The position numbers and the translations under genes were made by a program. Below the pieces are notes generated by a model. The model did not search any database and had not been told where the DNA came from. It saw only the letters and a program-made list of their open reading frames with translations. Shown here piece by piece: positions 1-8,598 of a stretch of 64,000 nucleotides of DNA; the stretch's first letter is position 1; every line of letters starts with the position of its first letter. Origin of the DNA: Streptomyces sp. NRRL S-31 (lineage in GTDB: Bacteria > Actinomycetota > Actinomycetes > Streptomycetales > Streptomycetaceae); assembly GCF_000718775.1 (NCBI RefSeq), contig NZ_JOCB01000003.1, positions 62,001 through 126,000 of the forward strand, given 5' to 3'.

Positions 1-365
1 AGGCGCGGGGTGGAGACGGCCACGTCCACGCCCCAGGCCTCGTTGAACAGCCACTCGTTCTTGGGGTTGTTGACCCGGGCGACGACGCGCGGGACGCCGT
101 ACTCCGTCTTGGCCAGGAGGGAGACGACCAGGTTGACCTTGTCGTCGCCGGTCGCGGCGATCACGACGTTGCAGCGCTGGAGCGCCGCCTCGTCCAGGGA
201 GGTGATCTCGCAGGCGTCGGCCAGCAGCCACTCCGCCTGGGGCACCCGCTCCACCGAGATGGCGGTCGGCGCCTTGTCGATCAGCAGTACCTCATGGCCG
301 TTCTCCAGCAGCTCGCCCGCGATCGAGCGGCCCACCGCGCCGGCCCCGGCAATGGCGACCCTCAT
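1..365 (-). CDS. TrkA/RCK-family potassium uptake regulator (3' part beyond window)
   Basis: This is the N-terminal ~121 residues of an NAD-binding RCK (TrkA_N) protein; the rest lies to the left of the window. The protein opens MRVAIAGAGAVGRSIAGEL, a Rossmann GxGxxG loop directly after the first strand, followed by LLIDKA, where an acidic residue would bind the adenine ribose. Such proteins are cytosolic, bind nucleotides and gate K+ transporters. The ATG at 363-365 overlaps the stop of the upstream trkA-like gene (ATGA), so the two are translationally coupled. A pair of TrkA genes next to a KimA-like transporter on the opposite strand fits a potassium-homeostasis locus. Family assignment is firm; the transporter partner is inferred. 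Confidence 0.9.
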   Translation of the reverse strand, partial: MRVAIAGAGAVGRSIAGELLENGHEVLLIDKAPTAISVERVPQAEWLLADACEITSLDEAALQRCNVVIAATGDDKVNLVVSLLAKTEYGVPRVVARVNNPKNEWLFNEAWGVDVAVSTPR

Positions 366-1036
366 CAGTGACCGCCCTCCTCTTCCGGGCCCGCGGCGAA
401 CGCCGCCTCGACCTTCTCCACGTCGTCCGTCCGCATCATCACGTGCACGAGGTCGCCCTCCTGCAACACCGTCTGCGAGGTGGGCAGCACCGCCTCACCG
501 AGCCGGGTCAGGAACGCCACCCGGACACCCGTCTCCTCCTGGAGCCGGCTGATCTTGTGGCCGACCCACTTGGGGGAGGCGTGCACCTCGGCGAGCTGCA
601 CCCCGCCGGTGGGGTCGCGCCACAGCGGCTCGGCGCCCGAGGGCAGCAGCCGCCGCAGCATCTGGTCGGCGGTCCAGCGGACCGTGGCCACGGTGGGGAT
701 GCCCAGGCGCTGGTAGACCTCGGCCCGGCGGGGGTCGTAGATGCGGGCGGCCACGTTCTCCACGCCGAACATCTCGCGGGCCACGCGCGCGGAGATGATG
801 TTGGAGTTGTCACCGCTGGAGACGGCGGCGAAGGCGCCGGCCTCCTCGATCCCCGCCTCGCGCAGCGTGTCCTGGTCGAAGCCGACCCCGGTGACCCGGC
901 GGCCGCCGAAGCCCGGGCCGAGCCGGCGGAAGGCGGTGGGGTCCTGGTCGATCACGGCGACCGTATGCCCCTGTTGCTCCAGGGTCTGGGCAAGAGCGGA
1001 ACCCACTCTTCCGCAGCCCATGATGACGATGTGCAC
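365..1036 (-). CDS. TrkA/RCK-family potassium uptake protein
   Basis: A protein of about 223 residues with an N-terminal TrkA_N Rossmann domain (VHIVIMGCGRVGSALAQ, loop GCGRVG; VIDQDP after strand 2) and a C-terminal TrkA_C-like ligand domain (residues ~140-215, including VLQEGDLVHVMM). It is expected to sit on the cytosolic face of a K+ channel or transporter and respond to NAD(H) or nucleotides. I chose the GTG at 1034-1036 because the conserved strand begins at once; an in-frame ATG at 1055-1057 would add seven unconserved residues. It is the first gene of a two-gene operon, overlapping the downstream paralogue by one base pair. Confidence 0.92.
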   Translation of the reverse strand: MHIVIMGCGRVGSALAQTLEQQGHTVAVIDQDPTAFRRLGPGFGGRRVTGVGFDQDTLREAGIEEAGAFAAVSSGDNSNIISARVAREMFGVENVAARIYDPRRAEVYQRLGIPTVATVRWTADQMLRRLLPSGAEPLWRDPTGGVQLAEVHASPKWVGHKISRLQEETGVRVAFLTRLGEAVLPTSQTVLQEGDLVHVMMRTDDVEKVEAAFAAGPEEEGGH

Positions 1037-1099
1037 GACCGTCCTTCCGGTGTCCAAAAGTTACTGCTCAGCATCAGGGTCTCAGACCGACATCCAAAG

Positions 1100-1246
1100 C
1101 TACACACGGGCGCCGCGCGGGGCGCACCCCTGTGCCGGGGGCGGCGGCGGCCTCCGGCGAGTGATGCTGCGCACGCTGCACAGGGTCAGGATTCCGAGGC
1201 CGGCCAGGGTCAGGAACGCGCCGATCAGCACCGCGGTCGCGGGCAT
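1100..1246 (-). CDS. Small single-pass membrane protein, unknown function
   Basis: A 48-residue protein with one hydrophobic segment (about residues 4-23, ATAVLIGAFLTLAGLGILTL) followed by an Arg- and Pro-rich cytoplasmic tail (RSITRRRPPPPP). A strong ribosome binding site (GGAGG, 4-5 nt upstream) marks the ATG at 1246; a longer reading frame from 1306 lacks one. It lies 63 bp upstream of the trkA pair on the same strand, so co-transcription is plausible. I recognise no family; a small accessory subunit of K+ transport is only a guess from position. Confidence 0.5.
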   Translation of the reverse strand: MPATAVLIGAFLTLAGLGILTLCSVRSITRRRPPPPPAQGCAPRGARV

Positions 1247-1407
1247 GGAACCTCCGGAGTGCGTCGACAGACGGGGTTTGCCATCTAGGCACGGAGGGCA
1301 CACCAACCACGGATTCCGCAGTTCCGTGCGCCCCCGATTTCACTCGTGAGGCAGATCAAGCACGCCGGGTGGGCGGGTGCCTGTTCGAAGGCTTACGATC
1401 CTCTCTC

Positions 1408-3456
1408 GTGTCCAAACTGACCGACGTGCCCAAACGGATCCTGATCGGGCGCGCACTGCGCAGCGACCGGCTGGGCGAGACGCTCCTGCCGAAGCGCATC
1501 GCACTCCCCGTCTTCGCCTCCGACCCGCTGTCCTCCGTCGCGTACGCGCCGGGGGAGGTTCTGCTGGTCCTGTCCATCGCGGGCGTGTCGGCGTACCACT
1601 TCAGCCCCTGGATCGCCGTCGCGGTGGTCGTGCTGATGTTCACCGTGGTCGCCTCCTACCGGCAGAACGTGCACGCCTACCCGAGCGGCGGCGGCGACTA
1701 CGAGGTCGCGACCACCAACCTCGGTCCCAAGGCCGGCCTCACCGTGGCCAGCGCGCTGCTCGTGGACTACGTCCTGACCGTCGCCGTCTCCATCGCCTCC
1801 GGCATCGAGAACCTGGGCTCCGCGGTCCCCTTCGTGGTCGAGCACAAGGTGTTCTGCGCGACCGCCGTGATCGTGCTGCTGACGCTGATGAACCTGCGCG
1901 GCGTGAAGGAGTCGGGCAAGCTCTTCGCGATCCCGACCTACGTCTTCGTCGGCGGCGTCTTCGTCATGATCGCCTGGGGCGCCTTCCGCGGTCTCGTCCT
2001 CGGCGACACCATGCGGGCCCCGACGGCCGACTACCACATCAAGGCCGAGCACCAGGGCCTCGCCGGCTTCGCCCTCGTCTTCCTGATGCTGCGCGCCTTC
2101 TCCTCCGGCTGTGCGGCCCTCACCGGCGTCGAGGCCATCTCCAACGGCGTCCCGGCCTTCCGCAAGCCCAAGTCGAAGAACGCGGCGACCACGCTCGCGA
2201 TGATGGGCCTGCTCGCCGTCACCATGTTCTGCGGCATCATCGCCCTCGCCATGACGACGAAGGTCCGGATGGCCGAGCGCCCGGCCACCGACCTGCTGCA
2301 CAACGGCGTCCCGCTCGGCTCCGGCTACGTCCAGAACCCGGTGATCTCCCAGGTCGCCGAGGCGGTCTTCGGCAAGGGCAGCCTCCTGTTCGTCGTCCTC
2401 GCCGCCGCCACCGCCCTGGTGCTGTTCCTGGCCGCGAACACGGCGTACAACGGCTTCCCGCTGCTCGGCTCCATCCTCGCCCAGGACCGCTACCTGCCGC
2501 GCCAGCTGCACACCCGCGGCGACCGCCTCGCCTTCTCCAACGGCATCGTGCTGCTCGCCGGCGCGGCCGTCCTGCTCGTGGTGATCTACGGCGCCGACTC
2601 CACCCGGCTGATCCAGCTGTACATCGTCGGCGTGTTCGTGTCCTTCACGCTCAGCCAGACCGGCATGGTCCGGCACTGGAACCGCCACCTCGCCGTCGAG
2701 AAGGACCCGGCCAAGCGCAGCCACATGGTCCGCTCCCGTGCGATCAACGCGTTCGGCGCCTTCTTCACCGGCCTGGTGCTCGTCGTCGTCCTGGTCACCA
2801 AGTTCACGCACGGTGCCTGGGTGGCCCTGCTCGGCATGTGCATCTTCTACGCGACGATGACCGCGATCCGGAAGCACTACGACCGGGTCGCCGAGGAGAT
2901 CGCCGCGCCCGAGGGCCCCAGCGACGACATGGTCCGCCCCTCCCGCGTCCACTCGGTCGTGCTGATCTCCAAGATCCACCGCCCCACGCTGCGCGCCCTC
3001 GCCTACGCCAAGCTGATGCGCTCCGACACACTGGAGGCGCTGACCGTCAACGTCGACCCGGCCGAGACCAAGGGGCTGCGCGAGGAGTGGGAGCGGCGCG
3101 GCATCGACGTGCCGCTGAAGGTTCTGGACTCCCCGTACCGCGAGGTCACCCGCCCGGTGATCGAGTACGTCAAGAGCCTGCGCAAGGAGTCCCCGCGCGA
3201 CGCGGTCTCCGTGATCATCCCCGAGTACGTGGTCGGCCACTGGTACGAGCACCTGCTCCACAACCAGAGCGCCCTGCGCCTGAAGGGCCGCCTGCTCTTC
3301 ACCCCCGGCGTGATGGTCACCTCCGTCCCCTACCAGCTGGCGTCCTCCGAGGCGGCCAAGCTGCGGGCCCGCAAGCGGCAGGAGTGGAACGCGCCCGGCG
3401 CGGTCCGGCGCGGCCCGGCCGTGGAACGGCCCAGGGAGCCGTCGGCCAAGGACTGA
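1408..3456 (+). CDS. APC-superfamily transporter, KimA-like K+ importer
   Basis: A 682-residue inner-membrane protein with about 12 membrane segments (residues ~25-490) of the amino acid-polyamine-organocation fold, followed by a soluble domain of ~180 residues (from VVLISKIHRPTLRALAYA) that looks like a universal-stress-protein fold. APC core plus USP-like tail is the layout of KimA, the K+/H+ symporter of Bacillus subtilis. The unwound helix-1 region reads ASDPLSSVAYAPGE. The start is GTG at 1408 (VSKLTDVPKRILIG); an upstream ATG at 1369 adds residues unlike the family. The divergent trkA-type genes next door support potassium transport. Many annotations call this family simply amino-acid permease, so the substrate is an inference. 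Confidence 0.85.
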   Translation: MSKLTDVPKRILIGRALRSDRLGETLLPKRIALPVFASDPLSSVAYAPGEVLLVLSIAGVSAYHFSPWIAVAVVVLMFTVVASYRQNVHAYPSGGGDYEVATTNLGPKAGLTVASALLVDYVLTVAVSIASGIENLGSAVPFVVEHKVFCATAVIVLLTLMNLRGVKESGKLFAIPTYVFVGGVFVMIAWGAFRGLVLGDTMRAPTADYHIKAEHQGLAGFALVFLMLRAFSSGCAALTGVEAISNGVPAFRKPKSKNAATTLAMMGLLAVTMFCGIIALAMTTKVRMAERPATDLLHNGVPLGSGYVQNPVISQVAEAVFGKGSLLFVVLAAATALVLFLAANTAYNGFPLLGSILAQDRYLPRQLHTRGDRLAFSNGIVLLAGAAVLLVVIYGADSTRLIQLYIVGVFVSFTLSQTGMVRHWNRHLAVEKDPAKRSHMVRSRAINAFGAFFTGLVLVVVLVTKFTHGAWVALLGMCIFYATMTAIRKHYDRVAEEIAAPEGPSDDMVRPSRVHSVVLISKIHRPTLRALAYAKLMRSDTLEALTVNVDPAETKGLREEWERRGIDVPLKVLDSPYREVTRPVIEYVKSLRKESPRDAVSVIIPEYVVGHWYEHLLHNQSALRLKGRLLFTPGVMVTSVPYQLASSEAAKLRARKRQEWNAPGAVRRGPAVERPREPSAKD

Positions 3457-3553
3457 GCCGGTGCGGGGAGGCCGTAGACTGGTGGGCTGTTGTCGGGCCC
3501 GCCGCCGCGGGCCTCCCCCCTTCGCCGATTTCCCGATCTGGAGTCACCCCACC

Positions 3554-4882
3554 ATGCAGGCAGAACCGGCCCAGTCCCTGGTGGGCGAGGAGTACGAGGT
3601 CGAGATCGGCCCCGTCGCCCACGGCGGCCATTGCATCGCCCGTACCGCCGAGGGACAGGTGCTGTTCGTCCGGCACACGCTGCCCGGCGAGCGGGTGGTC
3701 GCGAGGGTCACCGAGGGGGAGGAAGGGGCCCGCTTCCTCCGCGCGGACGCCGTACGCGTCCTGGAGGCGTCCAAGGACCGCATCGAGGCGCCCTGCCCCT
3801 TCGCCGGCCCCGGCCGCTGCGGCGGCTGCGACTGGCAGCACGCCAAGCCGGGTGCCCAGCGCCGGCTCAAGGCCGACGTCATCGCCGAACAGCTCCAGCG
3901 GCTCGCCGGGCTCACCCCCGAGGAGGCCGGCTGGGACGGCACCGTGCTCCCGGCCGAGGGCGACAAGCTGCCCGCCGGCCAGGTCCCGCAGTGGCGCACC
4001 CGCGTCCAGTACGCCGTCGACGCCGACGGCCACGCCGGACTGCGCCGGCACCGCTCGCACGAGGTCGAGCGCATCGACCACTGCATGATCGCGGCGGCGG
4101 GCGTCAGCGAGCTGGGCATCGAGAAGCGGGACTGGACCGGCATGGAGTCGGTCGAGGCCATCGCGGCGACGGGCTCCCAGGACCGCCAGGTCATCCTCAC
4201 CCCGCGCCCGGGCGAACGGCTGCCGATCGTGGAGCTGGACAGGCCCGTGTCGGTGCTGCGGGTCGGCGAGAAGGACGGCGGGGTGCACCGCGTCCACGGC
4301 CGCCCCTTCGTCCGCGAACGCGCCGACGGCCGTACCCACCGGGTGGGCAACGGCGGCTTCTGGCAGGTCCACCCGAAGGCGGCCGACACGCTCGTCACCG
4401 CGGTGATGCAGGGCCTGCTGCCGCGCAAGGGCGAGACGGCCCTCGACCTCTACTGCGGCGTCGGCCTCTTCGCCGGCGCGCTCGCCGACCGCCTCGGCGA
4501 GAACGGCGCGGTCCTCGGCATCGAGTCCGGCAAGCGGGCGGTGGAGGACGCGCGGCACAACCTGGCCGACTTCCCGCGCGTCCGCGTCGAACAGGGCAAG
4601 GTCGAGTCCGTCCTGCCGCGCACCGGCATCACGGAGGTCGACCTGATCGTCCTGGACCCGCCCCGGGCCGGCGCCGGCCGTACGACGGTGTCCCACCTGT
4701 CCTCCCTGGGCGCGCGCCGCATCGCCTACGTCGCCTGCGACCCCGCCGCACTCGCCCGGGACCTGGGCTACTTCCGCGAGGGCGGCTACCGGGTGCGGAC
4801 GCTGCGGGCGTTCGATCTGTTTCCGATGACGCATCATGTGGAGTGCGTGGCGATTCTGGAGCCGGCTGCGAAGGGCCTGTGA
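3554..4882 (+). CDS. Class I SAM-dependent RNA (uracil-C5) methyltransferase, TrmA/RlmC/RlmD family
   Basis: A 442-residue enzyme predicted to methylate C5 of a uridine in 23S rRNA or tRNA. An N-terminal TRAM RNA-binding domain (residues 1-65) is followed by an Fe-S cysteine set (C81, C89, C92 and the Cys in RIDHCMIA), as in RlmD/RumA but with CX7C first spacing. The C-terminal Rossmann domain shows the SAM loop DLYCGVGLFAG, the motif VLDPPRAGAGR and the nucleophile loop YVACDPAALARDL, whose Cys attacks uracil C6. The ATG at 3554 starts just before the TRAM domain. It lies 97 bp after the KimA-like gene and is probably part of that transcript. Which uridine is modified cannot be told from sequence. 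Confidence 0.93.
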   Translation: MQAEPAQSLVGEEYEVEIGPVAHGGHCIARTAEGQVLFVRHTLPGERVVARVTEGEEGARFLRADAVRVLEASKDRIEAPCPFAGPGRCGGCDWQHAKPGAQRRLKADVIAEQLQRLAGLTPEEAGWDGTVLPAEGDKLPAGQVPQWRTRVQYAVDADGHAGLRRHRSHEVERIDHCMIAAAGVSELGIEKRDWTGMESVEAIAATGSQDRQVILTPRPGERLPIVELDRPVSVLRVGEKDGGVHRVHGRPFVRERADGRTHRVGNGGFWQVHPKAADTLVTAVMQGLLPRKGETALDLYCGVGLFAGALADRLGENGAVLGIESGKRAVEDARHNLADFPRVRVEQGKVESVLPRTGITEVDLIVLDPPRAGAGRTTVSHLSSLGARRIAYVACDPAALARDLGYFREGGYRVRTLRAFDLFPMTHHVECVAILEPAAKGL

Positions 4883-5132
4883 CCTGCGGCTTTCATAGGC
4901 ACCTCAGGTGCGGCCGGGCGGACTCGACCTGTTTCCCCGAGCGCACGGTGTGGAGCCCCTTCTTGGCTCGCGAAGGCTGTCCGACCTGGCGTTCCCGTGG
5001 TGACTGTCGAAAGCGACGTGATCGTCTTTACGTATTTCGGCCCGGACGGCGACAGTCGTCCTGACGCTCAGATGACGCTCGTTCTGATGAGGCGTCACCG
5101 CAGGGGCGGCGTCCGTACGGGCTGTTCTGCCG
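4883..5132. other. Intergenic region, no gene seen
   Basis: About 250 bp between the RNA methyltransferase and the regulator remnant. Reading frames here do not resemble proteins and codon usage is not coding-like. It marks the left edge of the decayed accessory zone. Confidence 0.5.
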
Positions 5133-5558
5133 ATGTTGTCCCTGGCCCGTGCGACGAGCGCCACTCCGGCCCGGGTTCGGCGCCGTCCGAAGAGGGCCAC
5201 CGTGCGGCCGAGCGTGCTCCGCATCATCGAGGGCCTGCACGACCAGCCGGCGTACGTGCGCAACCGCCGCATCGACATCCTGGCCGCCCATCCGCTCGCC
5301 CGCGCTCTGCTCGGCGAGGTCGAGCAGGAGCCGGCCAACACCTGCCGGTTCGTCCTCCTCGACCCCCGCGCCACCCGGATGTACCCCGAATGGGAACGCG
5401 TGGCCCGCGGCGGAGTCGGGGTGCTGCGGGTTGAGGTCGCCAAGAACCCCTACGACCGTGGGTTGTCGAACCTGCTCGGTGAGCAGGGGCTCTCCATCAC
5501 CGTCCACAGCGCCGACCCCGGCTCTCCTGCCCTGCGATGGACCGGAGAAGGGCAGTGA
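5133..5558 (+). pseudogene. Remnant of XRE-family regulator with MmyB-like ligand-binding domain
   Basis: The translation carries the core of the MmyB-like (MLTR) domain found at the C-terminus of actinobacterial XRE regulators: LRIIEGLHDQPAYVRNRRID, LAAHPLARALLGEV, ANTCRFVLLDPRATRMYPEW and NPYDRGLSNLLGE. Two things show decay. The N-terminal helix-turn-helix domain (about 100 residues) is missing, and after LSNLLGE the sequence jumps to LSITVHSADPGSPA, which normally lies about 60 residues further on. An intact member would be ~280 residues. The fragment can no longer bind DNA. Family recognition is good; the sizes of the deletions are estimates from memory of the family. Confidence 0.72.
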
Positions 5559-5569
5559 AGCGCTTCGAT
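5556..5569. promoter_or_regulatory. LacI-type operator candidate, copy 1
   Basis: TGAAGCGCTTCGAT contains the perfect 10-bp palindrome GAAGCGCTTC with the central CG step typical of LacI/GalR operators. It shares 12 of 14 bases with the second copy 156 bp downstream, and overlaps the end of the regulator remnant. It probably once controlled the sugar-uptake operon whose first gene decays at 5843. Confidence 0.5.
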
Positions 5570-5711
5570 GCTCGCCAGAGCTCCAGGGCAGTGCCAAGAA
5601 GTCAGCCTCGCTGGTTGAGCAGAGCGCGCTGACCGGTTTTGTTGGCTCCTGGAGTTGACTTGGAAGCGGCCCTTGTGCGCCCTCATGCCTTCACTTAACC
5701 TCGCAGCAACA

Positions 5712-5725
5712 TCGAAGCGCTTCGA
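5712..5725. promoter_or_regulatory. LacI-type operator candidate, copy 2
   Basis: TCGAAGCGCTTCGA is a perfect 14-bp palindrome with central GCGC, as in operators of Streptomyces LacI-family sugar regulators. It lies 118 bp before the start of the decayed sugar-binding lipoprotein gene, a sensible promoter-proximal position. No lacI gene is left in the window. Confidence 0.6.
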
Positions 5726-5842
5726 CTGTGCATGACGTAGCAGTAATGGAATGCCTGCTTCCAGCTCAGCCAATTCCAGTCACGACACCGCAGCCGAGGG
5801 CCCTCCGCCGGGTGTCCTGGTGTGCCATGAAGGGGTGACGCG

Positions 5843-6122
5843 ATGACACCGAATGCCGCCTCCGCCTGCTGCGGACCAAGCCGGAGAGGCTTCCTCGCCT
5901 CCACGGCGTTCGCCACCGCAGCGGTGACCGGTGGGATGCCGCTGCTCACCGCCCGGGGCAGGTCGGGCAGTGGGGCGCGGCGACGTGCCGGGGGCACCAC
6001 CTAGGGCAAGGCCGCCGACAAGCTGCTCCCGACGCGCATCGCAGCGATGTGGCGCAGCCGGACCTTCCGTTGGAGAACGTCTCGGCGGCCGACTGCACCG
6101 GCAAGGTCCCCGCGCCCCTCAG
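5843..6122 (+). pseudogene. Remnant of a Tat-exported sugar ABC transporter substrate-binding lipoprotein
   Basis: A good ribosome binding site (AAGGGG) precedes ATG 5843. The protein begins with a twin-arginine signal, SRRGFLASTAFATAA, then a region where the lipobox would be expected. An in-frame TAG at 6002-6004 stops it after 53 residues. Beyond the stop the same frame reads GKAADKLLPTRIAA and then, after a frameshift, DVAQPDLPLENVSAADCTGKVP, which is how the mature N-terminus of Streptomyces extracellular sugar-binding proteins reads. The gene is cut off near 6120, so it has a stop, a frameshift and a large 3' deletion. With the LacI-like operators upstream it suggests a lost oligosaccharide uptake operon. 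Confidence 0.7.
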
Positions 6123-6167
6123 GGGCGTCGCTCTTTCCGTCTCCTTGACGCAAGGAAGAGGTATGTC

Positions 6168-6847
6168 ATGCACACGCTCTTCAAGACCCAGCGGGACCCC
6201 GCCAGGAGCGCACCCGGCCCGATCGCCACCAACGCCGACGCCAGCGTGCCGCTGTGGTCCTTCGGCACCGCCAGCCCCGCCCACCGCTCGATCGACAACG
6301 GCGCCACCTGGACCGAGATCCCCACCTTCCCCAAGGGAGCGGCACCCGTCGCCGACCTCCTCGACCCCACCCGCTGCTACGCCTTCGACACCACCACCGG
6401 CACACTCTTCGCCAGCGCCGACAGCGGCCAGACCTTCACCGCGCGGGCCACCGGCCTCAGCTCGGGCGACACCGAGTTCCAGCTGGTCGCGGCACCCGGC
6501 CGCAGCGGCGACCTGTGGCTCAGCCTCAAGGGCAACGGGTTCTACCGCTCGACCGACGGCGGCGCGACCTTCACCGAGGTCGGCAGCTGCCACGCCTCAC
6601 ACACCCTGGGCTTCGGCAAGGCCGCCAGGGGCGCTTCCTACCCGGCGCTCTACATGGCCGGCGCCACGGACACCATCACCGCCGTCCACCGCTCCGAACG
6701 ACGAGGCGAAGACCTGGACACGGATCAACGACGACCGTCACCAGTGGGGCTGGACCGGAGCCGCCATCACCGGCGATCCCCGCGTCTACGGGCGGGTCTA
6801 CATCGCCACCAACGAAACGCGGCGCGCAGTACGGGGAGCCCGCCTGA
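6168..6847 (+). pseudogene. GH74 xyloglucanase remnant (C-terminal part)
   Basis: The frame contains beta-propeller repeat motifs of family GH74 (oligoxyloglucan reducing-end cellobiohydrolase/xyloglucanase): RSIDNGATWTEIPTFP, LFASADSGQTFTARATGL, GNGFYRSTDGGATFTEVGSC and LGFGKAARGASYPALYMAG. A frameshift near 6690 moves the continuation to another frame (NDEAKTWTRINDDRHQWGWT, then ITGDPRVYGRVYIATN), and a further shift restores a GAQYGEP end with a stop at 6845-6847. About 230 residues remain of a protein that is normally over 700, so catalysis is lost. ATG 6168 has an upstream GGAAGAGG, but this is probably chance or a fusion start. Confidence 0.75.
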
Positions 6848-7073
6848 CGCGCGACAGCGCAGCGGCGTCGTCCTCACCGTCCACGGCGCCTGACGGCCGC
6901 ACCCGGCAACCCGGTGGGAAACCGCCTTCCTCGGCAGCAACGGCCGACAGGGCGTCCTTGTGCTCGGCGTTCCGCACGCCGAGCGGATCGCCGTGACGCA
7001 CCGCACCCTGACGCCCGCCGGGCGGCGACAAGCCCCGCTGAACAGCAGTCACTCGCAGAAGAGAAGGAGCTCC

Positions 7074-8180
7074 ATGAAAAAGTCTCGGATCCTACCCCTG
7101 GTCACGCTTGTCTCCGCCGTGCTCGGGCTGACAGCGGCAGGTGTGACCCCCGCCTCCGCCGCCTCCGACACGCCTTTGCGGGTCATGCCGTTGGGCGACT
7201 CGATAACTTGGGGTGTGGGAAGCAGCACGGGCAACGGCTACCGGGCGCCGTTGTGGGACAGACTCGCTTCGGACGGCCACCCGCTGGACTTCGTAGGCAC
7301 CGGGCGGGCCGGTTCGATGTCCGATCCCGACAACGAGGGCCACTCGGGCTACCGCATCGACCAGATCGCCGCACTCGCCGACGCCTCGCTCACCCGCTAC
7401 CGGCCCAATGTCGTCACGCTGCACATCGGCACCAACGACCTCCAAGGGGCCTCCGAGGTCAACACCGCCATTGCCCGGCTGAAGTCGCTGGTCAACCAGA
7501 TCACCGCCGACGTCCCCGACGCAACCGTCCTCGTCGCCTCCCTGGTCGTGTCCACCAGCAGCTCGGAGGAGCGGTTCCGAGGCGAGTACAACGAGGCCAC
7601 CCGCCACATCGTCAGCGAGGCACAAGCGGCGGGCAAACACGTCGCCCACGTCGACATGAGCGGCCTGACCACGGCCGACCTGGCCGACCCCCTGCACCCC
7701 AACGACTCGGGCTACCAGAAGATGGCCGACGCCTTCCACCGCGGCATCCGGGCCGCGGACAGCGCCGGATGGCTGAAGAACCCCGCCCCCGCCCCCGCAC
7801 GCGTACAGTCCGGCATCGCCGGCAAGTGCATGGACGTCGCAGGCGCCGCCACAGCCGACGGGACCGCCGTCCAGACGTGGAGCTGTGGCAGCGGTGCCAA
7901 CCAGTTGTGGTCCGCCTACACCGACGGCACGCTGCGCTCCATGGGCAAGTGCCTCGACGCGGCCGGCTGGGGCACCGCGAACGGAACCAAGGTGCAGCTC
8001 TGGTCCTGTCACGGCGGCGCCAACCAGGTCTGGCAGCCCTACAACGGCGGCTACCGCAACCCCGCTTCGGGCCGCTGCCTCGACGTTCCGGGCTCCTCCA
8101 CGGCCGACGCCACGCAGCTCCACCTGTGGGACTGCAACGGCGCCTCCAACCAGAAGTGGACCACTCTGACCGCCGGATGA
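7074..8180 (+). CDS. Secreted SGNH-hydrolase esterase with C-terminal ricin-type lectin (CBM13)
   Basis: A 368-residue protein with a Sec signal peptide (residues 1-30, cut near PASAA-SD). The SGNH/GDSL domain (residues 35-230) shows block I GDSIT with nucleophile S43, block III HIGTNDLQ and block V DPLHPND with D205 and H208. The last 120 residues are a beta-trefoil ricin domain (GKCMDVAG, GKCLDAAG, GRCLDVPG repeats, each closed by a QxW). The ATG has ribosome binding site AAGGAG 7 nt upstream. It probably deacylates plant polysaccharide and is held on it by the lectin. It appears intact although it sits between two GH74 remnants. Substrate is inferred from the neighbours. Confidence 0.9.
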   Translation: MKKSRILPLVTLVSAVLGLTAAGVTPASAASDTPLRVMPLGDSITWGVGSSTGNGYRAPLWDRLASDGHPLDFVGTGRAGSMSDPDNEGHSGYRIDQIAALADASLTRYRPNVVTLHIGTNDLQGASEVNTAIARLKSLVNQITADVPDATVLVASLVVSTSSSEERFRGEYNEATRHIVSEAQAAGKHVAHVDMSGLTTADLADPLHPNDSGYQKMADAFHRGIRAADSAGWLKNPAPAPARVQSGIAGKCMDVAGAATADGTAVQTWSCGSGANQLWSAYTDGTLRSMGKCLDAAGWGTANGTKVQLWSCHGGANQVWQPYNGGYRNPASGRCLDVPGSSTADATQLHLWDCNGASNQKWTTLTAG

Positions 8181-8186
8181 CCCTCT

Positions 8187-8221
8187 CCGGGATCCGCACC
8201 CTCTCCGGGGGCGGATCCCGG
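8187..8221 (+). terminator. Hairpin terminator of the SGNH esterase gene
   Basis: CCGGGATCCGC (8187-8197) and GCGGATCCCGG (8211-8221) form a perfect 11-bp stem with a 13-nt loop, starting 7 nt after the stop codon. There is no T run, which is usual in high-GC actinomycetes. Confidence 0.8.
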
Positions 8222-8317
8222 AAGAACATCGGTAGCGGGCACCGCTGCGGAGCAGCGGTCATCCGGCCCCCAAGCGCCGTCGCCCCTCACATCCCGTCAC
8301 TTCCCAGTCGTCGGCCA

Positions 8318-8486
8318 GACCTGCTACTCCCTGTCCAGCGGCACGCTCTACGCCAGCACCGACGGTGGCGCGACCTTCACCGCTCGCGCCACCGGCCTGC
8401 CCTCCGGCCGGCAAGGCCAAGTCGGGCAACGGGTACCAGGCGTCGGCACCAACGGACGCGGCCTGCGGTACAGCGGCCCGTCCTGA
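8318..8486 (+). pseudogene. Second GH74 remnant (C-terminal tail)
   Basis: An open frame reads TCYSLSSGTLYASTDGG, ATFTARATGLPSG and ends VGTNGRGLRYSGPS at a stop (8484-8486). It matches the C-terminal propeller repeat of GH74 enzymes, including the NGRG(I/L)xYG close, with an internal deletion between the repeat and the close. It is not a continuation of the 6168-6847 remnant, which already reaches its own C-terminus, so two GH74 genes or a duplicated end once existed here. No start codon or signal peptide remains. Confidence 0.65.
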
Positions 8487-8499
8487 CCTCGACACCCGA

Positions 8500-8533
8500 G
8501 CGGGGCCGCAGGCACGACCGCCTGCGGCCCCGC
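8500..8533. terminator. Strong hairpin terminator
   Basis: GCGGGGCCGCAGGC (8500-8513) and GCCTGCGGCCCCGC (8520-8533) form a perfect 14-bp stem with a 6-nt loop. It follows the GH74 remnant stop by 13 bp and lies between convergent genes, so it may also terminate the GH27 gene coming from the right. Confidence 0.85.
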
Positions 8534-8598
8534 CACGGCCGGTGTACTTCGTGGGCCTGTCAAGCCGGCCTGCGCGGTGACGGGTTACGGGTCGCGTG

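Noticed and set aside
1393..3261. 622-residue open frame antisense to the KimA-like gene
   Set aside because: It is a codon-position shadow in GC-rich DNA: the translation is Asp/Glu/His/Gly-rich low complexity with no family look, while the plus strand gives a clear transporter.
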